Shown here: positions 1-7,713 of the stretch, one piece after another
Layout of the letters: each line of letters starts with the position of its first letter
Numbering within the stretch: position 1 is the stretch's first letter
From: Altererythrobacter sp. Root672
GTDB taxonomy: Bacteria > Pseudomonadota > Alphaproteobacteria > Sphingomonadales > Sphingomonadaceae
Length of the DNA: 64,000 bases
Direction: 5' to 3'
Assembly (NCBI RefSeq): GCF_001427865.1
Contig: NZ_LMHH01000001.1
Coordinates: 1,364,001 to 1,428,000, forward strand
The notes under the pieces: generated by a model
The model's database searches: none
Seen by the model: only the letters and a program-made list of their open reading frames with translations
Told to the model about the DNA's origin: nothing
Made by a program: the position numbers and the translations under genes

Positions 1-57
1 CGTCATGCAAAAGGCCTCGCGCAATAAGGTGCGAAAGCGCCAGGACATGGAGGGGAA

Positions 58-135
58 TGGGGCGATTGACGGGGTTTGAACCCGCGACCTCCGGTACCAC
101 AAACCGGCGCTCTAACCAACTGAGCTACAATCGCC
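58..135 (-). tRNA. tRNA-His (anticodon GTG)
   Basis: A full cloverleaf reads on the minus strand. The anticodon loop is TTGTGGT with GTG centred, closed by a CCGGT/ACCGG stem. The T arm carries GGTTCGAA and the D arm begins TAGCTCAG. The acceptor stem is GCGATTG/CAATCGC with an extra encoded G at position -1 opposite C73, the identity pair of tRNA-His, and CCA is encoded at 60-58. No integrase or target duplication was seen beside it. Confidence 0.95.
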
Positions 136-316
136 ACAGCCTCAGCCACCTTGCGCTGTGTCGCGGTGGCTCTCAGGCAGACGCACCAACCGGTCAAGCC
201 AGATCGGCGCGGGCGCGAGCCTGTTGCACAGGTCACTTGCCAAGCAAAGTGAAAACTTCGTCAGGTGACGGTCAACGCAACTTTCTTACGCGAGGCTCCC
301 CGGCTATCCAGGGCTG

Positions 317-952
317 ATGGCGAATCCTGGAGAGACCACTGCCGATCACCTGGCCGCCCGGCCGGGGCTGCGGCGCGTACCGACACCAAGGGCTGAAGTG
401 TACGACTTGCCCGGTTTCCTTTCTCCCGAGCTCTGCACGCGCCTGATCGCGCTGATCGACAAGGATCGCCGGCCCTCCACCATCGCCGACGCCAATGGCG
501 ATCACTATTTCCGCACCAGCGAGACTTGCGACCTCAGCCCGGAGGAACCGGCGGTGCAGGAACTCGAGGCTTTGCTCATCGGTCTCAACGGGATTGATGC
601 TGCCTACGGTGAGCCAGTCCAGGGCCAGCGTTACGAAGTCGGCCAGGAATTCAAGAATCACACCGACTACTTCGAACCCTCGGGGCAGGACTTCGAGAAG
701 TACTGCTCGGTCGCCGGGCAGCGGACCTGGACCTTCATGATCTACCTCAACGATGTCGAGGCAGGCGGCGCGACGCGGTTCAAGGTGATCGACAAGATGT
801 TTCGGCCGCAGGAAGGCAAGCTGCTGTGCTGGAACAACCACCGCCCCGACGGCAGCCTGAACCCCGCGACGCTCCATCACGGAATGAAGGTGCGCAAGGG
901 TGTGAAATACGTGATCACCAAATGGTATCGTGAAAGGCCCTGGGGATGGTGA
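317..952 (+). CDS. 2-oxoglutarate/Fe(II)-dependent oxygenase, prolyl 4-hydroxylase type
   Basis: A 211-residue protein with the prolyl-4-hydroxylase alpha-subunit fold signature. The iron ligands are H115 and D117 in HTDYF and a distal His near 188 in LHHGMKVRKG; K197 in the following KYVITKWYRERPW block is the expected 2-oxoglutarate anchor. The family couples 2-oxoglutarate decarboxylation to hydroxylation of a protein or small substrate; the substrate cannot be read from sequence. No signal peptide, so cytoplasmic. Its stop overlaps the next start by 7 nt, so the two genes are probably co-transcribed. Confidence 0.88.
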   Translation: MANPGETTADHLAARPGLRRVPTPRAEVYDLPGFLSPELCTRLIALIDKDRRPSTIADANGDHYFRTSETCDLSPEEPAVQELEALLIGLNGIDAAYGEPVQGQRYEVGQEFKNHTDYFEPSGQDFEKYCSVAGQRTWTFMIYLNDVEAGGATRFKVIDKMFRPQEGKLLCWNNHRPDGSLNPATLHHGMKVRKGVKYVITKWYRERPWGW

Positions 953-1362
953 GCGTTCAGCGATCTGGATCATGCCATTGCGGCGCGGTGAAGTTCACGG
1001 CCCAGGTCGAGGAGCCGCTGCGCGGGGCGCGCTGCGATTGCTCGATTTGCTCAACCAAGGGCGCGGTCACGGTAGGGACGCCGCTGGATGGACTGGTGAT
1101 CCTGGAGGGCGAAGACCAGCTCGGCTGCTATCAGTTCAACACCAAGGTGGCGAAACACTACTTCTGCTCGGTGTGCGGTACGTACACTTTCCATCAGCGG
1201 CGTTCTGACCCGGATACCTACGGGGTCAACGTAGCCTGTCTCGGCCTCAATTCGTATCACGACTTTCCGGACGTTGCGGTGGTGGATGGCAGGCACCACG
1301 TTCGCGATACAGGTAAGGGCAGGCTTGCCGGGCGGCTGAAGTTTGAGCCCTCAGGAGATTGA
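946..1362 (+). CDS. GFA/CENP-V family zinc protein
   Basis: A 138-residue protein with the Cys pattern of the glutathione-dependent formaldehyde-activating (GFA) fold: CHC at 10-12, CDCSIC at 30-35 and CSVC at 74-77, forming two zinc sites. True Gfa enzymes condense formaldehyde with glutathione, but most members of this family have unknown substrates, so a formaldehyde role is not claimed. The ATG lies inside the end of the upstream oxygenase gene (7-nt overlap). A GTG one codon downstream (949) is an alternative start. Confidence 0.85.
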   Translation: MVSVQRSGSCHCGAVKFTAQVEEPLRGARCDCSICSTKGAVTVGTPLDGLVILEGEDQLGCYQFNTKVAKHYFCSVCGTYTFHQRRSDPDTYGVNVACLGLNSYHDFPDVAVVDGRHHVRDTGKGRLAGRLKFEPSGD

Positions 1363-1389
1363 TATCGCCTGTTGGGCGAGCCGTCGCTC

Positions 1390-1418
1390 TTGACATTTCT
1401 AACCAAATAGGTTATATG
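1390..1418 (+). promoter_or_regulatory. strong sigma70-type promoter in front of a gene-free stretch
   Basis: TTGACA at 1390-1395, exactly 17 nt, then TATATG at 1413-1418: the best consensus promoter I noticed in the window. The spacer and -10 contain AACCAAATAGGTTATA (1401-1416), nearly the same as the sequence upstream of the XRE/S24 gene at 44723. No convincing ORF follows, so the product is probably a stable RNA starting near 1425. Confidence 0.7.
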
Positions 1419-1423
1419 CCCCG

Positions 1424-1602
1424 CCGTCAGAATGCCACTGACAAGCGACGGGTGCGGGGGCGTAGCGCTTCGTTCTCACTCCCGCAGCTAAGGCCGGCGC
1501 CCTTCCGACATCGTCAGAGGGTGTCCAGCGTAGGATACGAGGATGACAACCACTGGCGGGACCTGCGAGCCCTAACGGCCAGTGCCTCTTATCCGACAGG
1601 GC
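1424..1602 (+). ncRNA. candidate structured RNA, possibly 6S RNA
   Basis: About 180 nt follow the consensus promoter without a plausible protein. The two ends can pair: CCGTCAGA near 1423 with TCCGACAGG near 1592, and GCCACTGAC near 1434 with GCCAGTGCC near 1578. Inner pairings include CTCCCGCAG with CTGCGAG and GGCGCCCT with AGGGTGTC. A long, interrupted rod of this size behind a strong promoter is what 6S RNA looks like, but I recognise it by shape rather than a diagnostic motif. It could be another small RNA. The 88-bp tandem repeat begins exactly at its proposed 3' end. Confidence 0.45.
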
Positions 1603-1779
1603 CGAGCAGCGAGTTTTGGTCGCAGCCCTCGCCGCCGTTCGCATTCCATGCTCGCGCAAGGCAATCCTGTGACGCCCAGGACGCGCCGGCCGAGCAGCGA
1701 GTTTTGGTCGCAGCCCTCGCCGCCGTTCGCATTCCATGCTCGCGCAAGGCAATCCTGTGACGCCCAGGACGCGCCGGCC
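1600..1779. repeat. 88-bp direct tandem repeat, two copies
   Basis: The sequence from 1600-1691 recurs from 1688-1779 with a period of 88 bp and no difference that I can see. Both copies begin GGCCGAGCAGCGAG and end ACGCGCCGGCC. Identity indicates recent duplication or ongoing conversion. No ORF with coding character is carried; reading frames through it yield only arginine-rich translations. Confidence 0.9.
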
Positions 1780-1855
1780 TTTGCCCGTCCGCGATGTTCT
1801 CTCTCGGCGTTAGGCCCGCGCTCGCCCGCGGGCGATCTTGCATGTCCGAGTTTCA

Positions 1856-2002
1856 GATCCTCCCCAGCATGGGGAGGGGGACCATGCGCAGCATGGTGGA
1901 GGGGCACGGGCGGATGTGCGCTCCCCCGAAAGCTCAGAGCAACCCGAGGGTGCCCCTCCACTAACCTTCGGTTGGTCCCCCTCCCCGGGCCGGGGAGGAT
2001 GG
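1856..2002. repeat. paired-hairpin intergenic repeat element, copy A
   Basis: About 147 bp bounded by inverted ends GATCCTCCCC and GGGGAGGAT. The left arm holds two hairpins in series (CCTCCCC/GGGGAGG around AGCAT, then ACCATGC/GCATGGT) ending in GGAGGGG. The right arm mirrors this with CCCCTCCAC, a hairpin around TTCG, then TCCCCGG/CCGGGGA. The same architecture and flank words recur at 42046-42260. Non-coding. Confidence 0.75.
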
Positions 2003-2040
2003 GCTCAGCGTTTGACTTGGCAATCCCCGTAGGCACCACA

Positions 2041-2070
2041 AAAGAAAAGGGCGGCCCCGCAGGACCGCCC
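2041..2070 (-). terminator. rho-independent terminator of rpmE
   Basis: On the minus strand, GGGCGGTCC and GGGCCGCCC form a GC-rich stem with a short loop, followed by TTTTCTTT. It lies 27 bp beyond the rpmE stop codon and would end the long minus-strand cluster. Confidence 0.85.
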
Positions 2071-2097
2071 TCACTTGTCTCAAATTCGAGGCTTGGC

Positions 2098-2325
2098 TCA
2101 GTTCTTCTTGAGCGTGAGCCCGCCGAAGCGCTTGTTGAACTGCGCAACGCGGCCGCCCTGGTCGACCTGGCGCGTTCCGCCGGTCCAAGCCGGGTGGCTG
2201 GTCGGGTCGATGTCGAGGTGCAGCGTGTCGCCTTCCTTGCCCCAGGTGGAGCGAGTTTCGAACACGGTGCCGTCGGTCATCTGCACCTTGATCATGTGGT
2301 AATCGGGATGGGTATCGGCCTTCAT
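2098..2325 (-). CDS. rpmE: 50S ribosomal protein L31
   Basis: A 75-residue bL31. The opening [10 protein letters not shown], the central [10 protein letters not shown] and the HPAWTGG block are those of alphaproteobacterial L31. It lacks the CxxC pairs of zinc-binding L31, so it is a zinc-independent form. bL31 sits at the ribosomal subunit interface. It follows fabZ at the end of the minus-strand envelope/translation cluster and has its own terminator. A weak hairpin in the fabZ-rpmE gap suggests partly separate transcription. Confidence 0.95.
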   Translation of the reverse strand: MKADTHPDYHMIKVQMTDGTVFETRSTWGKEGDTLHLDIDPTSHPAWTGGTRQVDQGGRVAQFNKRFGGLTLKKN

Positions 2326-2383
2326 CGCATTAGTCCTTCGAGCGTTTGACCGGTTCCGACCGGCCCTGCAATATCGGGAAAGG

Positions 2384-2405
2384 CGCGCCCTTACAGATGG
2401 GCGCG
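2384..2405 (-). terminator. weak hairpin between fabZ and rpmE
   Basis: CGCGCCC and GGGCGCG arms flank an 8-nt loop, followed on the minus strand by CCTTTCC. The U run is poor, so it may attenuate rather than stop transcription leaving fabZ. Confidence 0.35.
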
Positions 2406-2438
2406 AGTAATTGCAACCTGGCTCAGGCCGCGCCTAAA

Positions 2439-2918
2439 TCAGTTTGCGCTGGGCGGATCGGCGACCATCGCAGTGAATTGCACTTCGCAGGTCACTTTGC
2501 CCTCGACGCTGGCCTTGCCCCAGAACTTGCACACGCGGGCGCGCTTCTGGACGAAGCCGACGTTGAGGTCGAGCAGGCAACCGGGCTCCACCGGGGCGCG
2601 GAACTTCGCTTCCTCGATCGCCATGAAATAGACCAGCTTGCCCGAACCGGCGAGCTGGAGCGTTTCGATCGCCAGGATCGCCGCCGCCTGGGCCAGCGCT
2701 TCGATCTGCAGCACGCCCGGCATGATCGGCCGGCCAGGGAAATGGCCCTGGAAGAACTGCTCGTTGAAGCTGACTGCCTTTACCGCGTGAATCTCCTCGT
2801 CGATCTTCAGGCTCTTGACCCGATCGACGAGCAGCAGCGGATAGCGGTGCGGCAGGGCATTGAGGATTTGCACGATATCGTAAGCGTGCCCATCCACGGC
2901 CTGGTTTGCCTCTGTCAT
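2439..2918 (-). CDS. fabZ: 3-hydroxyacyl-ACP dehydratase FabZ
   Basis: A 159-residue hot-dog fold dehydratase of type II fatty acid synthesis, converting 3-hydroxyacyl-ACP to trans-2-enoyl-ACP in the cytoplasm. The active-site block [15 protein letters not shown] has catalytic H59, and E73 follows in QIEALAQ. Length is normal. It lies 21 bp after skp. In most Gram-negative bacteria lpxD precedes and lpxA/lpxB follow fabZ here; none is present, in keeping with a lineage lacking lipid A. Confidence 0.96.
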   Translation of the reverse strand: MTEANQAVDGHAYDIVQILNALPHRYPLLLVDRVKSLKIDEEIHAVKAVSFNEQFFQGHFPGRPIMPGVLQIEALAQAAAILAIETLQLAGSGKLVYFMAIEEAKFRAPVEPGCLLDLNVGFVQKRARVCKFWGKASVEGKVTCEVQFTAMVADPPSAN

Positions 2919-2939
2919 GCCCTGCCCCCGGATCGCTGC

Positions 2940-3617
2940 TTAGCGGCCCTGCGGCTGCGCAGCTTGCGGCTGAGCGGCCTGCTGCTGCTGCGCCTGCTGC
3001 TGCAACGCCGCCTGCACCAGAACCTGCTGCACTTCCTGGTACAGCGAGACAGTCTGCTGCTGCGGACGCCAGCCGGCCGGCACGGTCGTCGACACAGCCG
3101 GGACCAGCGTGTTGAGCGAAGTGGCGATTTCGTCGGTCACGTCAGCCGCCTGGCTGGCGTAGACCGCCTGGCCGGGCGAGAGGATCAGCTGCAGGCTGTG
3201 CTGGGTGACAACCTGCTGGACCGCCGGGCCGAACTGCTGCGCCACTTGCTCGAGAGCGTAGACACGAGCCTGCGTGATCGGCTGCTGGACCTGCGAAATC
3301 TGCTGGTCGAGACCTTCGATCTGGGTCCGGGCAGCTGTGTTGTTCTGCGCCGTGGTCGCCTCGGCTTCGCTCAGCTGGCCATCGTTGTTCACGTCGAACT
3401 GCTTCAGGGCCGCCTGGCGCTGCGACTGGAGCTGTTCAAGCTGGGTGCGCTGCGCCTGGTAGGTCTGGGAGATCTGCCCGAAAGCGGTCTGCAGGGCCTG
3501 CGAGGCGGCGATGGCGATAGCTGGCTCAGCCACGGCGATGCCGTTGACCTGGGCCGAGGCGGGGCTCGCAACGACGGCCAGAGCAAGCGCGGCAGTCGCG
3601 AAAAGTTGGTTCTTCAT
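2940..3617 (-). CDS. periplasmic chaperone Skp/OmpH family, with an EF-hand-like loop
   Basis: 225 residues from the ATG that overlaps the bamA stop by one base (TAATG), so translation is coupled. Residues 1-23 are a signal peptide ending ASAQ. The rest is a Gln-rich coiled coil, consistent with the tentacle chaperones that carry unfolded outer-membrane proteins to BamA. Residues 75-86 read DVNNDGQLSEAE, a perfect canonical EF-hand calcium loop (ligands D75, N77, D79, Q81, S83, E86), not part of classical Skp. The C terminus is a low-complexity Gln/Ala/Pro tail. An earlier start inside bamA is possible but gives no signal peptide. Confidence 0.87.
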   Translation of the reverse strand: MKNQLFATAALALAVVASPASAQVNGIAVAEPAIAIAASQALQTAFGQISQTYQAQRTQLEQLQSQRQAALKQFDVNNDGQLSEAEATTAQNNTAARTQIEGLDQQISQVQQPITQARVYALEQVAQQFGPAVQQVVTQHSLQLILSPGQAVYASQAADVTDEIATSLNTLVPAVSTTVPAGWRPQQQTVSLYQEVQQVLVQAALQQQAQQQQAAQPQAAQPQGR

Positions 3618-6421
3618 TAGAATTGGGTCCCTACGTTGAAGGAGAATTTCTTGGTGTCGTCGCCTTCCTGCTTGAGGATTGGATAAGCGAAGTCGATACG
3701 GAATGGTCCGAAGGGGGAGTTCCAGTTTACGCCGATACCGACCGAAAGGCGAGGCATCGCCGAATTGCCGAGGAACGTTTCCTTGAACGCCGGATAGGTC
3801 GTGCCGATCGGAATGTTGTTGGCCTGGCCATTGCTGGCCGGCAGGCAGCCCGGATTCGAATTGGTGGGACTGGTCACGATGACCGCCGTACCAGTACAAA
3901 CGCCGCTGGAATTCAACGTAGAGTCGTTGATTTGCGTGTACAGCGGGTCACCCGTGGCATTGCGCGTCGGATAGAAACTGCCATTCGGGAAGGTGTCGAT
4001 AAGGACCGGCGTCTTGACGCCGAAGACCGAGCCGATGTCGGCAAAGATCGACGGACGAATACCCATCTCGCGCGCGCCCGACCCCAGCGGGATTTCGAGT
4101 TCGGCTCTGCCAAGATAGTAGGCGTGTCCGCCCAGTGAATCGTTCTGAGTGTTCTTTGAATCGTAGGGTATCAGAACCCCGTTGCCGTCGGGACCGATAA
4201 CAACATTGCCGGTCCCATCCGTTTCGTACAATTGCCTTATTACGCGAGGGCCAACGCCGCGAATATCAAAGCCGCGAATGTCAGGCTCGCCAAGGAAGAA
4301 CCGATCGGTGAGCTGAACGTCATCCGTTTCCGGGCCCTTGTCTTTCAGGCCGTGGATATATCCGACTTCCGCTCCGAGCGTGAAGATGAAACCCGGGCGT
4401 AGCTGCCAAAACCGCTTCGCTTCCGCCCGTCCGCGAACGTAGTAGGTATCGCCGCCAAGGCCCGCCAGGTCGACACTGGCAATGGCTCGCTGACCACGTG
4501 TCGGTCGCGCGCCATTGTCCAAGGTGTTCTGAATGACCGACATGCCCAGAATTGAACTGGTGCGCTTGCCGATGGCGTCGCACAGATAGCGTCCGGCAAG
4601 GATCGGGTCGCAAGTCCGCACGCCATCGCCATCGAGGTCGGAGTAATACTGGTTTTCGTCGATGGTTACGTCTTCAAAGTTCAACGTATAGCGAGCAAGC
4701 GCTGAAACCGTCTCGGTCAGCGGAATTCCCAAACGCCCCTGAAGTCCTGTCGTCGAGGATTCGTAAGTGGCGGTGGTATCCTTGTAATAGGCGTTGTTGT
4801 AGTCGCGGCGGTAGATGTCGGCACCGGCCGAGATGTTCTTGTCGAATACGTAAGGCTCGGTGAAGCTGACGTTGAACGCTTGCGAATAGCGCGAATAGTT
4901 GAGCTGAAGGCCCACGGTCTGCCCGCGGCCGCGGAAGTTGTTCTGGCGGATCGAGCCCTGGAACACGAAGCTCTCAAGGCTGGAGAAGCCGGCCGAAAGC
5001 GAAAGCTCGCCCGTCGCCTGTTCCTGGACGTTAGCCTCGAGGACGATCCGGTCGGGCGCGCTGCCATCGACCTGCTCGATCTCGAAGTTCTCCTGGAAAT
5101 AGCCCAGCGAGTTGATGCGCGCGGTCGAACGTTTGACGCTCAGCGAGTTGAACGCATCGCCTTCGGCAAGGCGGAACTCACGCCGGATAACCTTGTCCTG
5201 CGTCAGCGTGTTGCCGTTGATGTCGACCCGCTCGACATAGACGCGCGGCGCTTCGTTGATGACGAACTTGAGGTCCATCGTCAGGTTTTCGCGATTGCGC
5301 ACGTACTGTGGGCGCACTTCGGCGAAGGCATAGCCGAACGTGCCAGCCGTCTCGGTGATGTTGTCGATGGTATCTTCGACCAACTTGGCATCATACCAGT
5401 CGCCGGTTTTCATCGGCAGCGCGTTGGTCATCACCGTGCTGTCGAAATCACGCAGCTGGCTTTCGACAGCGACGTTGCCGAACTTGTAGCGCTCACCCTC
5501 TTCCACCACGAACGTGATGATGAAGTCTTTCTTGTCCGGGGTCAGCTCGGCAACCGCAGAGACGATGCGGAAATCGACATAGCCGTTCTGCAGATAGAAC
5601 GAGCGCAGCTGCTGCTGGTCGAACGCCAGCCTGTCAGGGTCATAGCTCGTCGTCGAGCTGAAGATCTTGGTCAGGCTGGCGACCTTGGTCACCATCTCGC
5701 CCTGCAACTCACCATCCGAGAACTGCTCGTTGCCGATGATGTTGATCTGGCGGACCTTGGACTTCGGACCTTCGTTGATCTCGAAGATGACATCGACGCG
5801 GTTCTGGTCGAGCTGGACCATCTGCGGCTCGACCGTTGCCGCGAAGCGACCCTGGCGCTTGTAGAGTTCGATGATGCGCGCGACGTCTGCGCGGACCTTG
5901 GAACGGGTGAATATCTGACGCGGCGCGAGCTTGATCTCGGGCAGGATCTTGTCGTCCTTGAGGCGCTTGTTGCCCTCCAGAACCACCCGGTTGATCACCG
6001 GGCTTTCGACGACCGTGATGACAACATTGCCGGTATTCGCGTCGAAATCGATGTTGAAGTCCGAAAACAGCTCGGTAGCGGCCAGGTCCTTGAGCGCCTG
6101 GTCGGCCAAGGCGGCAGTGTAGTTCTGCCCGACGCGCATCTGGATGTAAGATACGATCGTCGCGGGTTCGAGCCGCTGGGCGCCCGCCACCGCGATCGAA
6201 CGGATCACGCCGCCTTCGGGCTGTGCCGGAGTTTGGGCTGGGGCCTGGGCAGCTGCTGCATCAAGCGGTGCCGGCGCTGCAGGTGGCTGGGCCTGTTGGG
6301 CAAGCGCCGCAACCGGAACTCCCGCCAGGACAGTGCACCCCAGGAGGGCCACAACGAAATGCGAGGCGCCGATCGACTTTGCCTTACCGCTCATGTCCCC
6401 ATCCATTCTTACGCGCCACAT
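3617..6421 (-). CDS. bamA: outer membrane protein assembly factor BamA
   Basis: 934 residues: signal sequence, a Pro/Ala/Gln-rich linker (about 40-70), five POTRA domains over roughly 75-430, and an Omp85 beta-barrel ending in the C-terminal Phe signature (NVGTQF). The barrel includes the RGFDIRGVGPR block, the conserved VRGF-type motif of the L6 loop. BamA folds and inserts outer-membrane beta-barrels. The family is usually about 800 residues; the extra length is in the linker and in barrel loops. Alternative in-frame ATGs at 6406 and 6394 leave an equally good signal peptide. Its product works with the Skp protein encoded immediately downstream. Confidence 0.97.
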   Translation of the reverse strand: MWRVRMDGDMSGKAKSIGASHFVVALLGCTVLAGVPVAALAQQAQPPAAPAPLDAAAAQAPAQTPAQPEGGVIRSIAVAGAQRLEPATIVSYIQMRVGQNYTAALADQALKDLAATELFSDFNIDFDANTGNVVITVVESPVINRVVLEGNKRLKDDKILPEIKLAPRQIFTRSKVRADVARIIELYKRQGRFAATVEPQMVQLDQNRVDVIFEINEGPKSKVRQINIIGNEQFSDGELQGEMVTKVASLTKIFSSTTSYDPDRLAFDQQQLRSFYLQNGYVDFRIVSAVAELTPDKKDFIITFVVEEGERYKFGNVAVESQLRDFDSTVMTNALPMKTGDWYDAKLVEDTIDNITETAGTFGYAFAEVRPQYVRNRENLTMDLKFVINEAPRVYVERVDINGNTLTQDKVIRREFRLAEGDAFNSLSVKRSTARINSLGYFQENFEIEQVDGSAPDRIVLEANVQEQATGELSLSAGFSSLESFVFQGSIRQNNFRGRGQTVGLQLNYSRYSQAFNVSFTEPYVFDKNISAGADIYRRDYNNAYYKDTTATYESSTTGLQGRLGIPLTETVSALARYTLNFEDVTIDENQYYSDLDGDGVRTCDPILAGRYLCDAIGKRTSSILGMSVIQNTLDNGARPTRGQRAIASVDLAGLGGDTYYVRGRAEAKRFWQLRPGFIFTLGAEVGYIHGLKDKGPETDDVQLTDRFFLGEPDIRGFDIRGVGPRVIRQLYETDGTGNVVIGPDGNGVLIPYDSKNTQNDSLGGHAYYLGRAELEIPLGSGAREMGIRPSIFADIGSVFGVKTPVLIDTFPNGSFYPTRNATGDPLYTQINDSTLNSSGVCTGTAVIVTSPTNSNPGCLPASNGQANNIPIGTTYPAFKETFLGNSAMPRLSVGIGVNWNSPFGPFRIDFAYPILKQEGDDTKKFSFNVGTQF

Positions 6422-6597
6422 CCCAATTTATTGCTGCAGTGACTTCGTCCCGGTCAAGACGACAAGTCTCGCGAAAGCGCGAGGTGCGGCCTTGCCCCAA
6501 GTGAGGCAGGCGTTCAAGCAAACTTGCCGGGATTTACGCTGCAGTGCCTTCCTTATCCCCGCCCCGCTAATGCCGGGTGGAGCCCACTCACCTTCGC

Positions 6598-7713
6598 CTA
6601 GCTGCCGAACAAAGACAGCGAGGCGACGTCGTTGATGGTAACGAACAGCATCAAGGCCAGCACGAAGGCTATACCGGTGCGGAACGCCCATTCTTGACTG
6701 CGCGGACTGGCTGGTTTCCGGCGGACCGCTTCGGCCGCGTAGAAAGCCAGATGCCCACCGTCGAGGGCCGGGATTGGCAGCAGGTTAATGAATGCCAAGT
6801 TAATCGAGATCATCGCCGCGAACCATACGTATTCGCGCCATCCGAGGCTCAGTTGCTCGCCGGAAAACTTGGCGATCTTGATCGGTCCGCCAAGCTCGGT
6901 GATCGGCCGTCGGCCTGTCACGATCTGCTTGATGCCGGTCACCATCATGCTGACGATGTCGCCGGTCTGCCGCACCGACAGCACGACGGCCTCAGCGGGA
7001 CCTACGGGAACCAGGCGCCCTGCCCCCGATCCAATGCCGACCTGCCCCGTCAGGAACTCGTTACCGAAGCGATCTCGCTCCTTCACCGCGGCGATCTGGA
7101 ACTCGTAAGTCAGGCGCTCTCCGCCGCGCTCGACTTCGAAGGCAATGTCCTCGCCGGGATAGGCGGCGACCATTGCCGGAACTTGGTTGAAGCCTTCGAT
7201 AGTGTTGCCGTTCACCGCCAGGATACGGTCCCCGACCTTGATCCCAGCCTTGGCAGCAGCGCCATCGTCCACCAGCATCGCGACGACAGGAGGTATCTCC
7301 AGGCGGCCATAGGCGAGATTGAAACTGGCGAGGATCGCGATGGCGACAAGCAGGTTGGTCACCGGCCCCGCAGCAACGATCAAGGCGCGCTGCCATAAAG
7401 GCTTGGCCTGAAAGGTTTTCGCCCGCTCTTCCTCTGGCAGCGCAAGCCATTCTTCGCTCGGCTGCCCTGCGGGGTTCATGTCACCGGCGAATTGCACGTA
7501 GCCACCGAGCGGCAGAGCGGAGAGCTTCCAGCGAGTACCGCGCTTGTCGGTATAGCCGGCCAGTTCCTTACCAAAGCCGACCGAGAAGCTGTCGGCCTTA
7601 ACGCCGAACCAGCGCCCCACCAGATAGTGACCGAGTTCGTGGACGGTCACCAACGGCCCAAGCACCAGCAGGAAGCCGACTATCCACATCCACCAAGGAA
7701 CGCTCTCAAGCAA
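6598..7713 (-). CDS. rseP: site-2 metalloprotease RseP (M50B)
   Basis: 371 residues of an intramembrane zinc protease. HELGH at 25-29 gives the two His ligands and catalytic Glu, and NLLPIPALDGGHL near the C terminus supplies the Asp ligand. A PDZ domain (about 120-200) lies between transmembrane segments. RseP cleaves anti-sigma factors and leftover signal peptides in the inner membrane. The start overlaps the end of dxr by 8 nt. Only one PDZ domain is evident, whereas E. coli RseP has two. Confidence 0.95.
   Translation of the reverse strand: MLESVPWWMWIVGFLLVLGPLVTVHELGHYLVGRWFGVKADSFSVGFGKELAGYTDKRGTRWKLSALPLGGYVQFAGDMNPAGQPSEEWLALPEEERAKTFQAKPLWQRALIVAAGPVTNLLVAIAILASFNLAYGRLEIPPVVAMLVDDGAAAKAGIKVGDRILAVNGNTIEGFNQVPAMVAAYPGEDIAFEVERGGERLTYEFQIAAVKERDRFGNEFLTGQVGIGSGAGRLVPVGPAEAVVLSVRQTGDIVSMMVTGIKQIVTGRRPITELGGPIKIAKFSGEQLSLGWREYVWFAAMISINLAFINLLPIPALDGGHLAFYAAEAVRRKPASPRSQEWAFRTGIAFVLALMLFVTINDVASLSLFGS

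Noticed and set aside
1582-2349. Open frame crossing the 88-bp repeat, the hairpin element and rpmE antisense
   Set aside because: Passes through non-coding repeats and the reverse strand of a certain gene; no start context.
4880-6442. Open plus-strand frame of 520 codons opposite bamA
   Set aside because: Antisense shadow of bamA; no protein family features.
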